This document shows positions 54,426 through 63,775 of a DNA stretch of 64,000 nt, in pieces. Source of the stretch: Lachnospiraceae bacterium (GTDB taxonomy: Bacteria > Bacillota > Clostridia > Lachnospirales > Lachnospiraceae); contig JAFUKH010000025.1 of assembly GCA_017467845.1 (NCBI GenBank), forward strand, positions 78,041 to 142,040. Direction: 5' to 3'. Position 1 is the stretch's first letter; each line of letters opens with the position of its first letter. The notes beneath the pieces were generated by a model, which was not told the DNA's origin, did not search any database, and saw only the letters and a program-made list of their open reading frames with translations. A program made the position numbers and the translations under genes.

Positions 54426-55632
54426 ATTTATATTTGTATCAAACTACATAAATCACCACCAGATACCCTTCTGTAATGCCATGTATAAGCTGCTTGACGG
54501 AGATTTTGCTTTTTGTCAGACAGAAGAGGTAGAGCAGGAACGGGTGAATATGGGCTGGGAAGCCGGTCATGAGCTCCCGTATCTCATACGCTACGGAGAG
54601 AAGCCGGGGGAGTATCAGGAACAGATTGATAATGCTCAAGTAGTTTTCTTCGGAGGAACGGATGAGGAGAGCTATATTCAGCATCGTCTTCAGACCGGGA
54701 AAACAGTGATTCGTTATAGCGAGCGTATCTATAAAACCGGTCAATGGAAGGCCATATCTCCAAGGGGGCTTCGTAAGAAATATCTGGATCACACCAGATA
54801 TCGCAAGGAACCTGTGTACATGCTTTGTTCCGGAGCATATGTGCCATCGGACTTTCATATTGTGAGGGCATACCCGGAGAAGATGCTAAAATGGGGATAT
54901 TTCCCTGAGACAAAGCACTATGATGTGGATAAGTTACTGGGTGAAAAGACGCCGGGGACGATTTTATGGGCGGCGCGAATGATTGATTGGAAGCATCCCG
55001 ATTTACCTATAAGAGTTGCGAAATATTTGAAGGAGCAGAAACTCTCCTTTAGAATGAATATCATCGGTGGCGGTGAATTGGAACAGTCGATGAAGCAGCT
55101 TGCAGAAGAGCTTGGTGTGTCGGATGTAGTGGATTTCTTGGGATTTCAGAAACCGGAAGAAGTACGCCACTATATGGAGAACTCAGATATCTATCTGGTG
55201 ACCAGTGATCGCCGGGAGGGCTGGGGAGCTGTGGTAAACGAAGCTATGAACAGTGGCTGCGTTGTGGTAGCGAATCATATGATAGGTGCAGTGCCTTATT
55301 TGATAAAGCATGGGGAAAATGGATTTATCTACAAGGATGGGGATCAGATGGATTTATGTACAGAGGTTGAGAGGCTTCTTACGAATCGGGAGCTATGTCG
55401 CAGGCTTGGAAGAGAGGCATATAGAACCATTACAGCGCTATGGAATCCGGAAAATGCAGCCTTTCAACTGGCAGGATTTTGTATGCGACAAGGCTTTTTG
55501 ACAAAAGAAGATTTGCCGGGAATTGGAGATGGTGAGGCGGCTATGTTGCAGAAAATCCCCATGGAAGGTCCCTGCTCTGTGGCGCGGGTTATTTCTGAAA
55601 ATAAGATGTATGCTACTTTAGTTAAAAAATAG
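54406..55632 (+). CDS. GT4 glycosyltransferase
   Basis: A 408-residue GT-B enzyme. The donor site region reads ILWAARMIDWKHPDLPIRVAKYLKEQ, VVDFLGFQKPEEVRHYMENSDIYLVTSDRREGWGAVVNEAMNSGCVVVANHMIGAVPYLI. ATG 54406 lies inside the previous gene; a later ATG at 54480 is less likely, as the conserved FIFVSNYINHHQIPFCNAMY would be cut. Confidence 0.88.
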   Translation: MQKSSPKFIFVSNYINHHQIPFCNAMYKLLDGDFAFCQTEEVEQERVNMGWEAGHELPYLIRYGEKPGEYQEQIDNAQVVFFGGTDEESYIQHRLQTGKTVIRYSERIYKTGQWKAISPRGLRKKYLDHTRYRKEPVYMLCSGAYVPSDFHIVRAYPEKMLKWGYFPETKHYDVDKLLGEKTPGTILWAARMIDWKHPDLPIRVAKYLKEQKLSFRMNIIGGGELEQSMKQLAEELGVSDVVDFLGFQKPEEVRHYMENSDIYLVTSDRREGWGAVVNEAMNSGCVVVANHMIGAVPYLIKHGENGFIYKDGDQMDLCTEVERLLTNRELCRRLGREAYRTITALWNPENAAFQLAGFCMRQGFLTKEDLPGIGDGEAAMLQKIPMEGPCSVARVISENKMYATLVKK

Positions 55633-55640
55633 GAGTGAAT

Positions 55641-56675
55641 ATGACACCACTTATTACGATAATTGTACCGGTTTATAATATAATGGAGTATTTGCCGCGG
55701 TGTGTGCACAGCATTACTGCACAGACCTATACGAATCTGGAAGTGATTCTGGTAGATGATGGCTCAACGGATGGGACAGGTATGCTCTGCGATGAGCTTG
55801 CCAAGGAAGATTCACGAATTCTTGTCCTTCATAAGGAAAACGGTGGTTCCTCCAGTGCCCGTAATCTGGGACTTAGTGCTGCTAAAGGTGCATATATCGG
55901 ATTTATAGATAGTGATGACTATGTGGAACCGGATATGTACGAGAAACTTTTGGCGGGCATCCAAAATTATCAGGTACAGGTTGCACAGATTGGGAGAGAT
56001 GAAATCGATATGCAAGGCAATCGCTTGCCCAATATTTGTGAACCACCGGAAAGAGAACAGGTTATTGCTCAGCAGGATTTTCTGAAAGAGCTTTTGATGC
56101 ATCGGGGAGATTGTTCCTTTTGCACCAAGCTTTTCGCAAGAGAACTGCTTATGGATAGAGAATTTCCGGTAGGAGTTCTTAACGAAGATTTTCACTTGCT
56201 GGTAAAGCTTCTTCCGAAGATTGGAAATATTGTCTCCTTGCCGGGACAGGCATATCATGTATTTTGCAGAGAAGGAAGTAATACCCGCAAGCAGACAGGA
56301 TTCTCCAGAGTTTTTGCAGATAATATTGATAATGCAGACATGGTAGCTGAGATGGTGGAGAACAATGCTGCTATTTCACAGAGGCAGGTGGAGGAATGCG
56401 GTAAAAGCGTAACCATGACAGAAATTGCATTCCGATTTGGAGTATTCCAGAGGATTGATTATATGCTCCATATACCTATTGAACAGATGGTGAAAGAGAA
56501 TGAATTCTACATGCGCGTAAAAAGATATTTGCGGGCAAATCTGGGAGCTATCTGTGCCAATTCGGTACTTACTGCAAAAAATAAGATATATGCGATACTT
56601 TTTGGTATCGCACCGAAGACGATACGAACCATTCATAAGAAATTAAAAAGGGCTGTTCCAAAATGCAAGAGTTGA
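55641..56675 (+). CDS. GT2 glycosyltransferase, EpsJ/WaaB-like
   Basis: A 344-residue GT-A enzyme with the full classical start: LITIIVPVYNIMEYLPRCVHSITAQTYTNLEVILVDDGSTDGTG, ENGGSSSARNLGL, and the metal-binding FIDSDDYVEPDMY. ATG 55641 follows AGGAGTGA. The C-terminus carries basic, amphipathic segments. Last gene of the first EPS unit; a long-looped terminator follows. Confidence 0.9.
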   Translation: MTPLITIIVPVYNIMEYLPRCVHSITAQTYTNLEVILVDDGSTDGTGMLCDELAKEDSRILVLHKENGGSSSARNLGLSAAKGAYIGFIDSDDYVEPDMYEKLLAGIQNYQVQVAQIGRDEIDMQGNRLPNICEPPEREQVIAQQDFLKELLMHRGDCSFCTKLFARELLMDREFPVGVLNEDFHLLVKLLPKIGNIVSLPGQAYHVFCREGSNTRKQTGFSRVFADNIDNADMVAEMVENNAAISQRQVEECGKSVTMTEIAFRFGVFQRIDYMLHIPIEQMVKENEFYMRVKRYLRANLGAICANSVLTAKNKIYAILFGIAPKTIRTIHKKLKRAVPKCKS

Positions 56676-56732
56676 TTTTGGAAGTATTCCTACACCTCAT
56701 TCTCCACCATAGCATTCGCATGTGGAACAGCC
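56651..56732. terminator. long-looped bidirectional hairpin
   Basis: GGCTGTTCCA pairs with TGGAACAGCC, extended by an inner ATGC/GCAT, with a 50-base loop. A5 before and ATTTTG after allow termination from both sides. It separates the glycosyltransferase operon from the convergent AraC gene. Confidence 0.65.
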
Positions 56733-56738
56733 ATTTTG

Positions 56739-57599
56739 TTACCATCTCTTCCGGTATTCAGTGGGAGAGCAGCCCTCCACTTTGCCGAATGCTCTGGCAA
56801 AGTAGTTGGGGTCGTCAAATCCACACTCGATGCCGATTTTTTCCACCGGAAGGTCTGTAAAGCGAAGCAGTCTTTTGGCATTGGTAATACGCATCTGCAT
56901 TAGGTAATTGACTACAGAGACGCCGTATTGCTCTTTAAACAGCTTGGTCAGATAGTATTTGTCAATATAAAAACCTTTGGACAATTCGTCCAAGGTGATT
57001 TTTCTCTGATAATTTGCGTCCAGATACTCTTTTACATCTTGCAAAGAACGTTTGCGCTTTTGGTTGGGGACGGTGTTCGTAGGACGCCAGCTGTCTTCCA
57101 TAAGAAATGTCAATAGTCCGGTTAATTTCTCATAAATCTTCATATCCTTTAAGTGAATGTCTGCGTCCGCAATAGAATAAAGGGATTCCACCAGGGCAAG
57201 ATACCGCTCAGCATCCATGGGAGTAAACCGGGGACTACCGCCTCGTTCTAAATATTTGTCGTAAATGGCGGACATATTGGGACCATAGAAATGGACCCAG
57301 CTTAGCGTCCAGAGATGATCAGCCGTAGTGTGGGCATAGGGCTGGGAGCAGTCGATAAAGACACAGTCACCCTTCTGTAAAGGATTCTCCTTGCCATTGT
57401 ATGCAAGACTGCCGTTTCCGTTCTCTACAACAAAGAAAAGGTAAGAGTTCAGGCCGCTTCGCCTGCTGGTATGTGGCTTGGTGGCAGTAAGCCGTCCCAC
57501 TTCCTGCAAATGCAGCAGGTTTGTTTTGGCAAAATCAGACGGCGTATATAGTATTCTTCTGGTATGTACCAGGTCCCCTTGAAAGGTTGTTGACAGCAT
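56739..57599 (-). CDS. AraC-family regulator
   Basis: A 286-residue regulator on the minus strand: N-terminal cupin (YLFFVVENGNGSLAYNGKENPLQKGDCVFIDCSQPYAH) and C-terminal AraC double helix-turn-helix (LSKGFYIDKYYLTKLFKEQYGVSVVNY; VEKIGIECGFDDPNYFARAFGKVEGCSPTEYR). I take the inner ATG behind GGGGTGAT; an upstream ATG at 57635 has no ribosome binding site. It is divergent from gmd, with 438 bases between, which carry the TTGGACAT repeats. It may control gmd-fcl and the later genes. Confidence 0.9.
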   Translation of the reverse strand: MLSTTFQGDLVHTRRILYTPSDFAKTNLLHLQEVGRLTATKPHTSRRSGLNSYLFFVVENGNGSLAYNGKENPLQKGDCVFIDCSQPYAHTTADHLWTLSWVHFYGPNMSAIYDKYLERGGSPRFTPMDAERYLALVESLYSIADADIHLKDMKIYEKLTGLLTFLMEDSWRPTNTVPNQKRKRSLQDVKEYLDANYQRKITLDELSKGFYIDKYYLTKLFKEQYGVSVVNYLMQMRITNAKRLLRFTDLPVEKIGIECGFDDPNYFARAFGKVEGCSPTEYRKRW

Positions 57600-57774
57600 A
57601 ATATCACCCCGATTATCATTTTTTTTGAATTTCATTCGTAAAATATCTGTTTAGGATAAAAATATCAAACCAATATTGTGCTAGTCAAGTACAATATTAT
57701 CTCTTAAAATAAGGGATGAGAGTGGGTAAAATATGTGCTATTGAGTGGTGTATATTGAAAAGGAAGAGTTATGT

Positions 57775-57956
57775 TTGGACATATGGACGTCTTGTAAACC
57801 TGGGATGTCCGAGAAAAGGGAAGAATATGGACAACACAGCTAGGTAGCAAGGCTATATGTCCAAAAAGAAAGAAAAATAAACAAAAAAACGATAGTATAT
57901 CGCAAAAACGTCAAAAAATTGGACATGAAATAAAGAGAACAAGTGTATATGTCCAA
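57775..57956. promoter_or_regulatory. four TTGGACAT boxes in alternating orientation before gmd
   Basis: TTGGACAT at 57775 and 57919; its complement ATGTCCAA at 57857 and 57949. Partial copies (ATGGAC, GATGTCC, ATGGACA) lie near 57785, 57804 and 57828. The last two complete boxes form an inverted repeat with a 22-base gap. The remainder of the 57600-58037 gap is AT-rich and holds no gene. A cooperative or looping regulator is likely; the divergent AraC protein is one candidate. Confidence 0.6.
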
Positions 57957-58037
57957 AGGGTAGGTAACATGAATTAATTAGGTATCAATGGGCTTCTGTG
58001 TCCTTGACATGGGGAGCACTTTATGGAGGAAAAATAT

Positions 58038-59126
58038 ATGAAAAAAGCCTTAATCACAGGTATAACAGGGCAGGATGGTTCTTATCTTGCAGAGTTTTTA
58101 TTAGAGAAGGGATATGAGGTTCACGGAGTGATCAGACGTTCTTCCGTTGATTACAGAGAGAGGATTGCACATTTAGAAGGAGTACCGAATTTTCATTTAC
58201 ACTATGGCGATTTGGCAGATTCCATGAGTCTTGTAGCAGTAATTGGTACGGTCAGACCGGATGAGATTTATAATCTGGCAGCGCAATCCCATGTACAGGT
58301 TAGCTTTGATGTACCGGAATATACTGCAGATGTGGTGGCCACAGGAGTACTTAGAGTTTTGGAGGCTGTAAGATTATGTGGTTTAACAGAGACTTGTCGC
58401 ATATATCAGGCATCTACTTCGGAGCTGTATGGAAAAGTGGAACAGGTTCCGCAAAATGAGGAAACTCCGTTTCACCCTTATAGTCCCTATGCAGTGGCAA
58501 AGCAGTATGGCTTTTGGATTGTGAAGGAATATAGAGAGGCTTACAACATGTTCTGCTGTAGCGGGATTTTGTTCAATCATGAGTCAGAGAGAAGAGGAGA
58601 AACCTTTGTCACTCGTAAGATTACATTGGCGGCAGCACGTATTGCACAGGGAAAGCAGGATAAATTGTACTTGGGTAATCTTTCCAGTCTCCGCGATTGG
58701 GGATATGCGAAGGATTACGTGGAATGTATGTGGCTGATTTTACAAAACGATGAACCGAAGGACTATGTAATTGCAACCGGAAAGCAGCACAGTGTTAGAG
58801 AGTTTTGTCAGTTGGCATTCCATTTTGCCGGAATTGAACTTGAATTCGTTGGGGAAGGAATTGACGAGAAAGGTATTGATAAGGCAACGGGTAAAGTATT
58901 AGTGGAAGTCAGCGAGGACTTCTACCGTCCTACAGATGTAGTGAATTTGTTGGGGGACCCTACAAAAGCAAAGACGGAGCTTAAGTGGAATCCTACCAAG
59001 ACAAGCTTTGAAGAATTAGTAAAAATAATGGTAGAACACGATATGAAGAAGGTTGCAGTAGAACGTGCGGAAGAGCATATCGCGATGAATCTGGCTGAAT
59101 ATCTGGAGAAAGGTGTCGTAAAGTAG
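58038..59126 (+). CDS. gmd: GDP-mannose 4,6-dehydratase
   Basis: A 362-residue short-chain dehydrogenase/reductase-fold enzyme that converts GDP-mannose to GDP-4-keto-6-deoxymannose. NADP-binding [27 protein letters not shown]; catalytic STSELYGK and the [11 protein letters not shown] tyrosine-lysine pair; substrate motifs [17 protein letters not shown] and [14 protein letters not shown] are diagnostic of Gmd. ATG 58038 has GGAGG eight bases upstream. The next gene finishes GDP-L-fucose. Confidence 0.95.
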   Translation: MKKALITGITGQDGSYLAEFLLEKGYEVHGVIRRSSVDYRERIAHLEGVPNFHLHYGDLADSMSLVAVIGTVRPDEIYNLAAQSHVQVSFDVPEYTADVVATGVLRVLEAVRLCGLTETCRIYQASTSELYGKVEQVPQNEETPFHPYSPYAVAKQYGFWIVKEYREAYNMFCCSGILFNHESERRGETFVTRKITLAAARIAQGKQDKLYLGNLSSLRDWGYAKDYVECMWLILQNDEPKDYVIATGKQHSVREFCQLAFHFAGIELEFVGEGIDEKGIDKATGKVLVEVSEDFYRPTDVVNLLGDPTKAKTELKWNPTKTSFEELVKIMVEHDMKKVAVERAEEHIAMNLAEYLEKGVVK

Positions 59127-59135
59127 GGAATTCAA

Positions 59136-60080
59136 ATGATGGAAAAAGATGCAAAAATATACGTTGCCGGACATCGGGGAATGGTGGGCTCGGCTATTGT
59201 ACGAGAATTGGAAAGACAGGGATACACCAATATCATCACTCGTACTCATAGTGAATTGGATTTATGCAGACAGGATCAGGTAGAGGCTTTCTTTGCGAAA
59301 GAAAGACCGGAGTATGTATTCTTGGCAGCCGCAAAGGTTGGCGGTATCATTGCTAATCAAAGTGCGCTGGCAGATTTTATGTATGACAATATGATGCTGG
59401 AGATGAATGTGATTCACAGTGCATGGAAGAATGGGTGTAAGAAGCTGGAGTTTCTAGGTTCCTCCTGCATCTATCCGCGTATGGCACCCCAGCCCATGAG
59501 GGAGGATTGTCTTTTAACCTCAGAGCTGGAGAAAACCAATGAAGCATATGCCCTTGCTAAGATTTCAGGTTTAAAATATTGCGAGTATCTGAATAAGCAG
59601 TATGGTACAGATTACATCTCTGTGATGCCTACGAATTTATATGGTCCAAATGATAATTATCATCCTACCCATAGTCATGTGCTTCCGGCATTAATCAGAC
59701 GCTTCCATGAAGCAAAGGAGCAGGGGCTTTCCTATGTGACTTGCTGGGGAGATGGTTCACCACTCCGTGAGTTTTTGTATGTGGATGACCTGGCGAATTT
59801 GTGTGTTTTTCTTATGAACAACTACAGTGGTGAAGAAACGGTGAATGCGGGTACAGGAAAGGAACTTACTATCAAAGAGCTGACAGAGTTGGTAGCAAAG
59901 GTGGTTGGTTATACCGGCGAAATCCGCTGGGATACCACTAAACCCAACGGGACTCCCAGAAAGCTTCTGGATGTATCCAAAAGTGCAGCACTTGGTTGGA
60001 CTTACAAAACCGAGTTGGAGGATGGAATTCGCCTTGCATATGAGGATTTCTTAAATAACCCAATGAGAGCAGAGAGATAA
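59136..60080 (+). CDS. fcl: GDP-L-fucose synthase
   Basis: A 314-residue epimerase-reductase that makes GDP-L-fucose from the Gmd product. IYVAGHRGMVGSAIVREL is the cofactor loop, FLGSSCIYPRMAPQPMRED and YALAKISGLKYCEYLN the catalytic part, and NLYGPNDNYHPTHSHVLPALIRRFHEA the family signature. Two ATGs stand in tandem (59136, 59139). Together with gmd it gives the donor for a fucosyltransferase in the surrounding locus, so the surface polysaccharide probably contains L-fucose or a related 6-deoxyhexose. Confidence 0.95.
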   Translation: MMEKDAKIYVAGHRGMVGSAIVRELERQGYTNIITRTHSELDLCRQDQVEAFFAKERPEYVFLAAAKVGGIIANQSALADFMYDNMMLEMNVIHSAWKNGCKKLEFLGSSCIYPRMAPQPMREDCLLTSELEKTNEAYALAKISGLKYCEYLNKQYGTDYISVMPTNLYGPNDNYHPTHSHVLPALIRRFHEAKEQGLSYVTCWGDGSPLREFLYVDDLANLCVFLMNNYSGEETVNAGTGKELTIKELTELVAKVVGYTGEIRWDTTKPNGTPRKLLDVSKSAALGWTYKTELEDGIRLAYEDFLNNPMRAER

Positions 60081-60101
60081 TATAATCGTTGATGATGGCG
60101 G

Positions 60102-60474
60102 AATGTTGTGCGGGGAATACCTCCCCTACGTTTGCAAAAAGAGCTGTTCACCTGTGTGGAGACACTTGTATCTCCCACAGTGTGTACAGCTCTTTCCTTG
60201 TGTCGAAGAAATGTCCCGACATGAACGGGAACGCAGACCGCCACTTTGGAAATTTCTACGCACTTTCTCTAAGTTTACAAATACAGAGATATAATTCCAA
60301 ACAAAAGCCGGCCATAAAGTTCTTTCATGGGAATCCGCCTAATATGCAGACCGATAGCCGAGTGTCTAACCTTGGAAAAACACAACAAATCAAGGAACGC
60401 AATGGCAGCTTTGTGAAATTCCAGCATTTTTGAACAGTTTGCAAACGTAGGGGAGGTATTCCCCGCACAACATT
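60102..60474. mobile_element. foldback (MITE-like) element with 38-bp perfect inverted ends
   Basis: Bases 60102-60139 are the exact reverse complement of 60437-60474 (38 of 38). Outside them GTTGAT at the left and ATCAAC at the right add six more paired bases after a short mismatch. Just inside the left end, AAAGAGCTGT/ACAGCTCTTT (60138-60195) with further pairing makes a hairpin of nearly 60 bases. The interior of about 297 bases has no gene with a ribosome binding site. No clear target duplication is seen. The arrangement is that of a non-autonomous element, but a large structured RNA or a terminator complex of the fcl operon is also possible. Confidence 0.7.
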
Positions 60475-60542
60475 CTCTGAATCAACAGTCCCTTTTATTT
60501 TGTAGGTTTCTGCACACAATACTGTTTTTATTACACAAAATG

Positions 60543-60551
60543 TGGTATGAT
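60543..60551 (+). promoter_or_regulatory. extended -10 promoter before polytopic protein gene
   Basis: TGGTATGAT (TG-n-TATGAT) lies 35 bases before the chosen ATG. A start codon at 60547 would fall within this -10 box, which argues for the later start. Confidence 0.55.
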
Positions 60552-60585
60552 AAAATTAACTATGTATAAGTGGGAGTATGCCCAA

Positions 60586-62580
60586 ATGAAGAAAAAAAGT
60601 AGTATTCTGATTTTGTTTATGATAATAGTGGCAGTTTTGGAGCTATGTGTATTTAATTATGACGCATTGCGAAGCTGTACCAATAAGGAATATTCACCTG
60701 CCTATGTGGTGGGAGCCGGACTCACACAGCAGGAGGATGGCCGCTACCTGGTGACAGGTTCCGGTGAAGCGAATCTGCAGATTTTGGATATCCATGATAA
60801 ATTGGATTATATAAGATTGGGAATTGTCTTTTATGATGCATCAGGGAATATTCAGCCGACAGATATGAAGCTGTATCTGGCTGATGAAGGACATTATAAT
60901 TACTATTACCAGGGCGATATAACATCTTACGGTGATATAGAAGCACTTCAGTATCATCGGCTGCATCCCTATGGGGAAGTGGAGAAGCTTTGTGTAAACT
61001 TTAATGTTTCTGATGGCTGCTATGTGGAAATCGGTGAAGTAGAGCTGGAGGCCCGGGTGCCGTTTCAGGTGAAGCCTCTTAGAGTAATGATACTTCTTCT
61101 GGTGGCAGGATTTATTTATCTGTTTTTACCCGGAAGTGAGGTGTATGAGCAGGTACCGGATTGTAAAAATAAAAAGCAGCTGGGAGTTGTGCTCGGAATT
61201 CTTGCAGTAAACATCACTTTGATTTTGGTACTTGTCAAGGTTAACCCTGCATTTTCCGGAGATTTACGCTGGGATCATCACTATCAATACCACAGGCTGG
61301 CAGAAAGTATTCTGCAAGGACATGTATGGCTTGACTATGAGGATGCGGGAGCATTGGAAACGCTGGAGAATCCTTATGATTTTGACCTGCGTCGTGATAC
61401 AGGAGTCAGTGAGCATTGGGATACGGCTTACTATGAAGGAAAGTATTATGTGTACTTTGGGATTGTTCCCGTGCTTTTGTTCTATCTGCCTTACCATATG
61501 TTGACGGGACTTGCTTTTCCTACCTGGGCAGGAGTTTTTCTTAGCATGACCGGGGTTGTGACGGGTGCTTTTTATCTTGTATACCAGCTATTAAAACGAT
61601 GGTTTTCTGATACGAGCTTTGGACATTATTTATTGTTTGCACTCACTTTGGCAAATGGAACCGGTGCGATAACGCTTTCGCTGAGACCGGATTTCTATAC
61701 ATTGCCCATTGTACTTGCCCTGGCATTTTCGTTATGGGGCCTGGGATTTTGGCTGAAAGCATCTCTGATTTGGGAGAAAAAGAAGGTATGGGGGTACCTT
61801 CTGATAGGTTCTCTGTGTATGGCACTAACCGCCGGATGCAGGCCTCAGTTCCTTATGGGTTCTTTCCTGATATTCCCGGTTTTGGGAGCGGAGCTGCTTA
61901 GAAAATGGGGAAAGGAAGGATGGAAAAAAGCTGCCGCGGTGGCGGTTCCTTACGTAGTGGTAGCAGCGGGGCTTATGGTTTACAATTATGTCAGGTTTGA
62001 TTCGCCTTTTGATTTCGGTGCGAACTACAATCTGACTACCAATGATATGACCAGAAGAGGCTTCTATCTGGGACAGATCGGAGAGGGTATTTTCCAGTAT
62101 CTTTTCCAATTACCGTTGATTACCACCAGTTTCCCTTTCGTCAGAGAAACGACCATGAGTAGTGATTATTTGGGGCAAACTATTCGGGAGAGCTTCTTTG
62201 GGGGAATACTTATCAGCCATTTTATTTTATGTGCAAACTTCTGTTATGGGGGCGTGCGTAAGAGGATGAAAGCCGTAGAAACAAAGGCATTTTGGGGAAC
62301 TTGCACTTTGTCGGCGCTGGTAATTTTAGTGGCAGATACAGCCATGTCGGGGATAATTGTCCGTTATATGACGGATTTTTCATGGCTACTGTTTTTGGGA
62401 GCAATTATGATACTTTTGCAGCTGCTTTCAGAGAAAGAGAAGCAAAAGAAGATTACGGTATTTTTGATTGTTGCATTTATATTCATGACAGCATTTGATT
62501 TGTTTACGGGGGTACAACTGACAGAACTGTCCGTGTATGATGCAGCAAAGTATTATGAGATAAGATATTTCTTTATGTAG
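60586..62580 (+). CDS. large polytopic membrane protein, GT-C-like, surface-polysaccharide locus
   Basis: A 664-residue protein: one N-terminal helix, an extracellular beta-rich region of about 150 residues, and then some ten helices (from residue 165 on). A loop after the third helix reads WDHHYQYHRLAESILQGHVWLDYED and ENPYDFDLRRDTGVSEHWDTAYYEGKYYVYFGIVPVLLFYLPYH. Acidic residues in the first large loop between helices are typical of GT-C transferases using lipid-linked sugars, though I do not recognise the family name. ATG 60586 follows GGGAG; earlier ATGs overlap the promoter. Confidence 0.7.
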   Translation: MKKKSSILILFMIIVAVLELCVFNYDALRSCTNKEYSPAYVVGAGLTQQEDGRYLVTGSGEANLQILDIHDKLDYIRLGIVFYDASGNIQPTDMKLYLADEGHYNYYYQGDITSYGDIEALQYHRLHPYGEVEKLCVNFNVSDGCYVEIGEVELEARVPFQVKPLRVMILLLVAGFIYLFLPGSEVYEQVPDCKNKKQLGVVLGILAVNITLILVLVKVNPAFSGDLRWDHHYQYHRLAESILQGHVWLDYEDAGALETLENPYDFDLRRDTGVSEHWDTAYYEGKYYVYFGIVPVLLFYLPYHMLTGLAFPTWAGVFLSMTGVVTGAFYLVYQLLKRWFSDTSFGHYLLFALTLANGTGAITLSLRPDFYTLPIVLALAFSLWGLGFWLKASLIWEKKKVWGYLLIGSLCMALTAGCRPQFLMGSFLIFPVLGAELLRKWGKEGWKKAAAVAVPYVVVAAGLMVYNYVRFDSPFDFGANYNLTTNDMTRRGFYLGQIGEGIFQYLFQLPLITTSFPFVRETTMSSDYLGQTIRESFFGGILISHFILCANFCYGGVRKRMKAVETKAFWGTCTLSALVILVADTAMSGIIVRYMTDFSWLLFLGAIMILLQLLSEKEKQKKITVFLIVAFIFMTAFDLFTGVQLTELSVYDAAKYYEIRYFFM

Positions 62581-62593
62581 TGGGGAATTACAA

Positions 62594-63775
62594 ATGAAAA
62601 AGCGTAACCTTTCGATGGATTTGATGCGTTGTATCGCACTTATCAGTGTGGTATCCGTACATTTTTTTCAGAACAGCGGGTTTTATGATGAGCCTATGGA
62701 TGGACAGCGAATGTTGGTGATGACCGTAATGCGTACAGCATTTATGGTGTGTGTGCCTTTATTTGTTATGTTGTCCGGTTATCTGATGTGTAATAAAACA
62801 GTGAGCGGCAGATATTACTATGGACTACTGAAAACCGTAGGAGTATATTTGATTGCTTGTGTAGGATGTATTATCTATCGTTCCAAGAGAATGGGCGTGG
62901 TGTTAACTGCCAAAGAATGGTTATTTTCTATATTTGATTTTTCTGCGATACCCTTATCCTGGTACGTGGAAATGTATATCGGATTGTTTCTGATGATTCC
63001 ATTTTTGAACAGTATGTATCATGGACTCACAGAAGATAAGCATAAAAAAGCGTTAATTGGGACCATGCTGGTTCTGACCGCACTTCCGGGGATTTTGAAT
63101 ACATATAACTGGATTGTGGAAGGCTGGTGGCAGAATCCTCAGAATTTGGGGATTTTTCAGGATATCTTACCCAATTGGTGGGTGGGAATATACCCGGTCA
63201 CATATTACCTGATAGGCGTGTACATTGCAGAACATAAGCCGAAGATGAATTTCTGGTTAAATGGCATGATGTTTGGTGGAAGCGTAGTGGTGTTTGGATT
63301 GTATAATTACTGGCGCAGCTATGGGGTAACCTTTGCGCCCGGCGCCTGGACGGATTGGGGAGCATTGCCTAATGTGGTAATGACAACGCTTTTGTTTGTG
63401 TGGGTGTCCAACTTTAATCTGGAGTGGTTACCGGAGTGGGGAAAGAAGCTGTTAAAGCAGCTCTCGGATCTGTGCTTCGGAGCCTATCTTGCTTCCTGGA
63501 TTTTTGACCAGGAGGTGTATGCAATTTTGAATACGAGAGTTCCGGCAATGCGACTTCGTTTGAACTACTTTGTTGTGGTAGTGCCGGTGATTGTGATCTG
63601 TGCATTCCTGTTATCCTGGGTGTACAATATGATTTATAAATTGTTCTCGTTACCTGTTAGGAGACATTATGAAAAACAAACAGCAGAAGTTTATCAATAT
63701 AGCGTGGCACGTAATGCCGATTCTGGGGTTGATTCTGTGGGGGATGCTGACGTGCAGCAGAAATCTGTGGTATGA
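62594..63775 (+). CDS. acyltransferase family 3 (OatA-like) membrane protein
   Basis: A 393-residue membrane O-acyltransferase with ten helices. The N-terminal motif is NLSMDLMRCIALISVVSVHFFQNSGF with the catalytic-type histidine near residue 24, followed by MVCVPLFVMLSGYLMC and PLSWYVEMYIGLFLMIPFLNSMY. These enzymes put acetyl or similar groups on polysaccharides at the membrane. No C-terminal esterase domain. The last 30 or so codons (from about 63670) overlap the next gene in another frame and look low in family likeness (QYSVARNADSGVDSVGDADVQQ), so the end may be altered. Confidence 0.9.
   Translation: MKKRNLSMDLMRCIALISVVSVHFFQNSGFYDEPMDGQRMLVMTVMRTAFMVCVPLFVMLSGYLMCNKTVSGRYYYGLLKTVGVYLIACVGCIIYRSKRMGVVLTAKEWLFSIFDFSAIPLSWYVEMYIGLFLMIPFLNSMYHGLTEDKHKKALIGTMLVLTALPGILNTYNWIVEGWWQNPQNLGIFQDILPNWWVGIYPVTYYLIGVYIAEHKPKMNFWLNGMMFGGSVVVFGLYNYWRSYGVTFAPGAWTDWGALPNVVMTTLLFVWVSNFNLEWLPEWGKKLLKQLSDLCFGAYLASWIFDQEVYAILNTRVPAMRLRLNYFVVVVPVIVICAFLLSWVYNMIYKLFSLPVRRHYEKQTAEVYQYSVARNADSGVDSVGDADVQQKSVV

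Noticed and set aside
57775..57956. A CRISPR array
   Set aside because: The repeated unit is only 8 bases, alternates in orientation, and gaps are unequal; no cas genes are present.
60089..60433. A gene of 114 codons
   Set aside because: It lies within the foldback element, has no ribosome binding site and covers the inverted end; no protein-like pattern.
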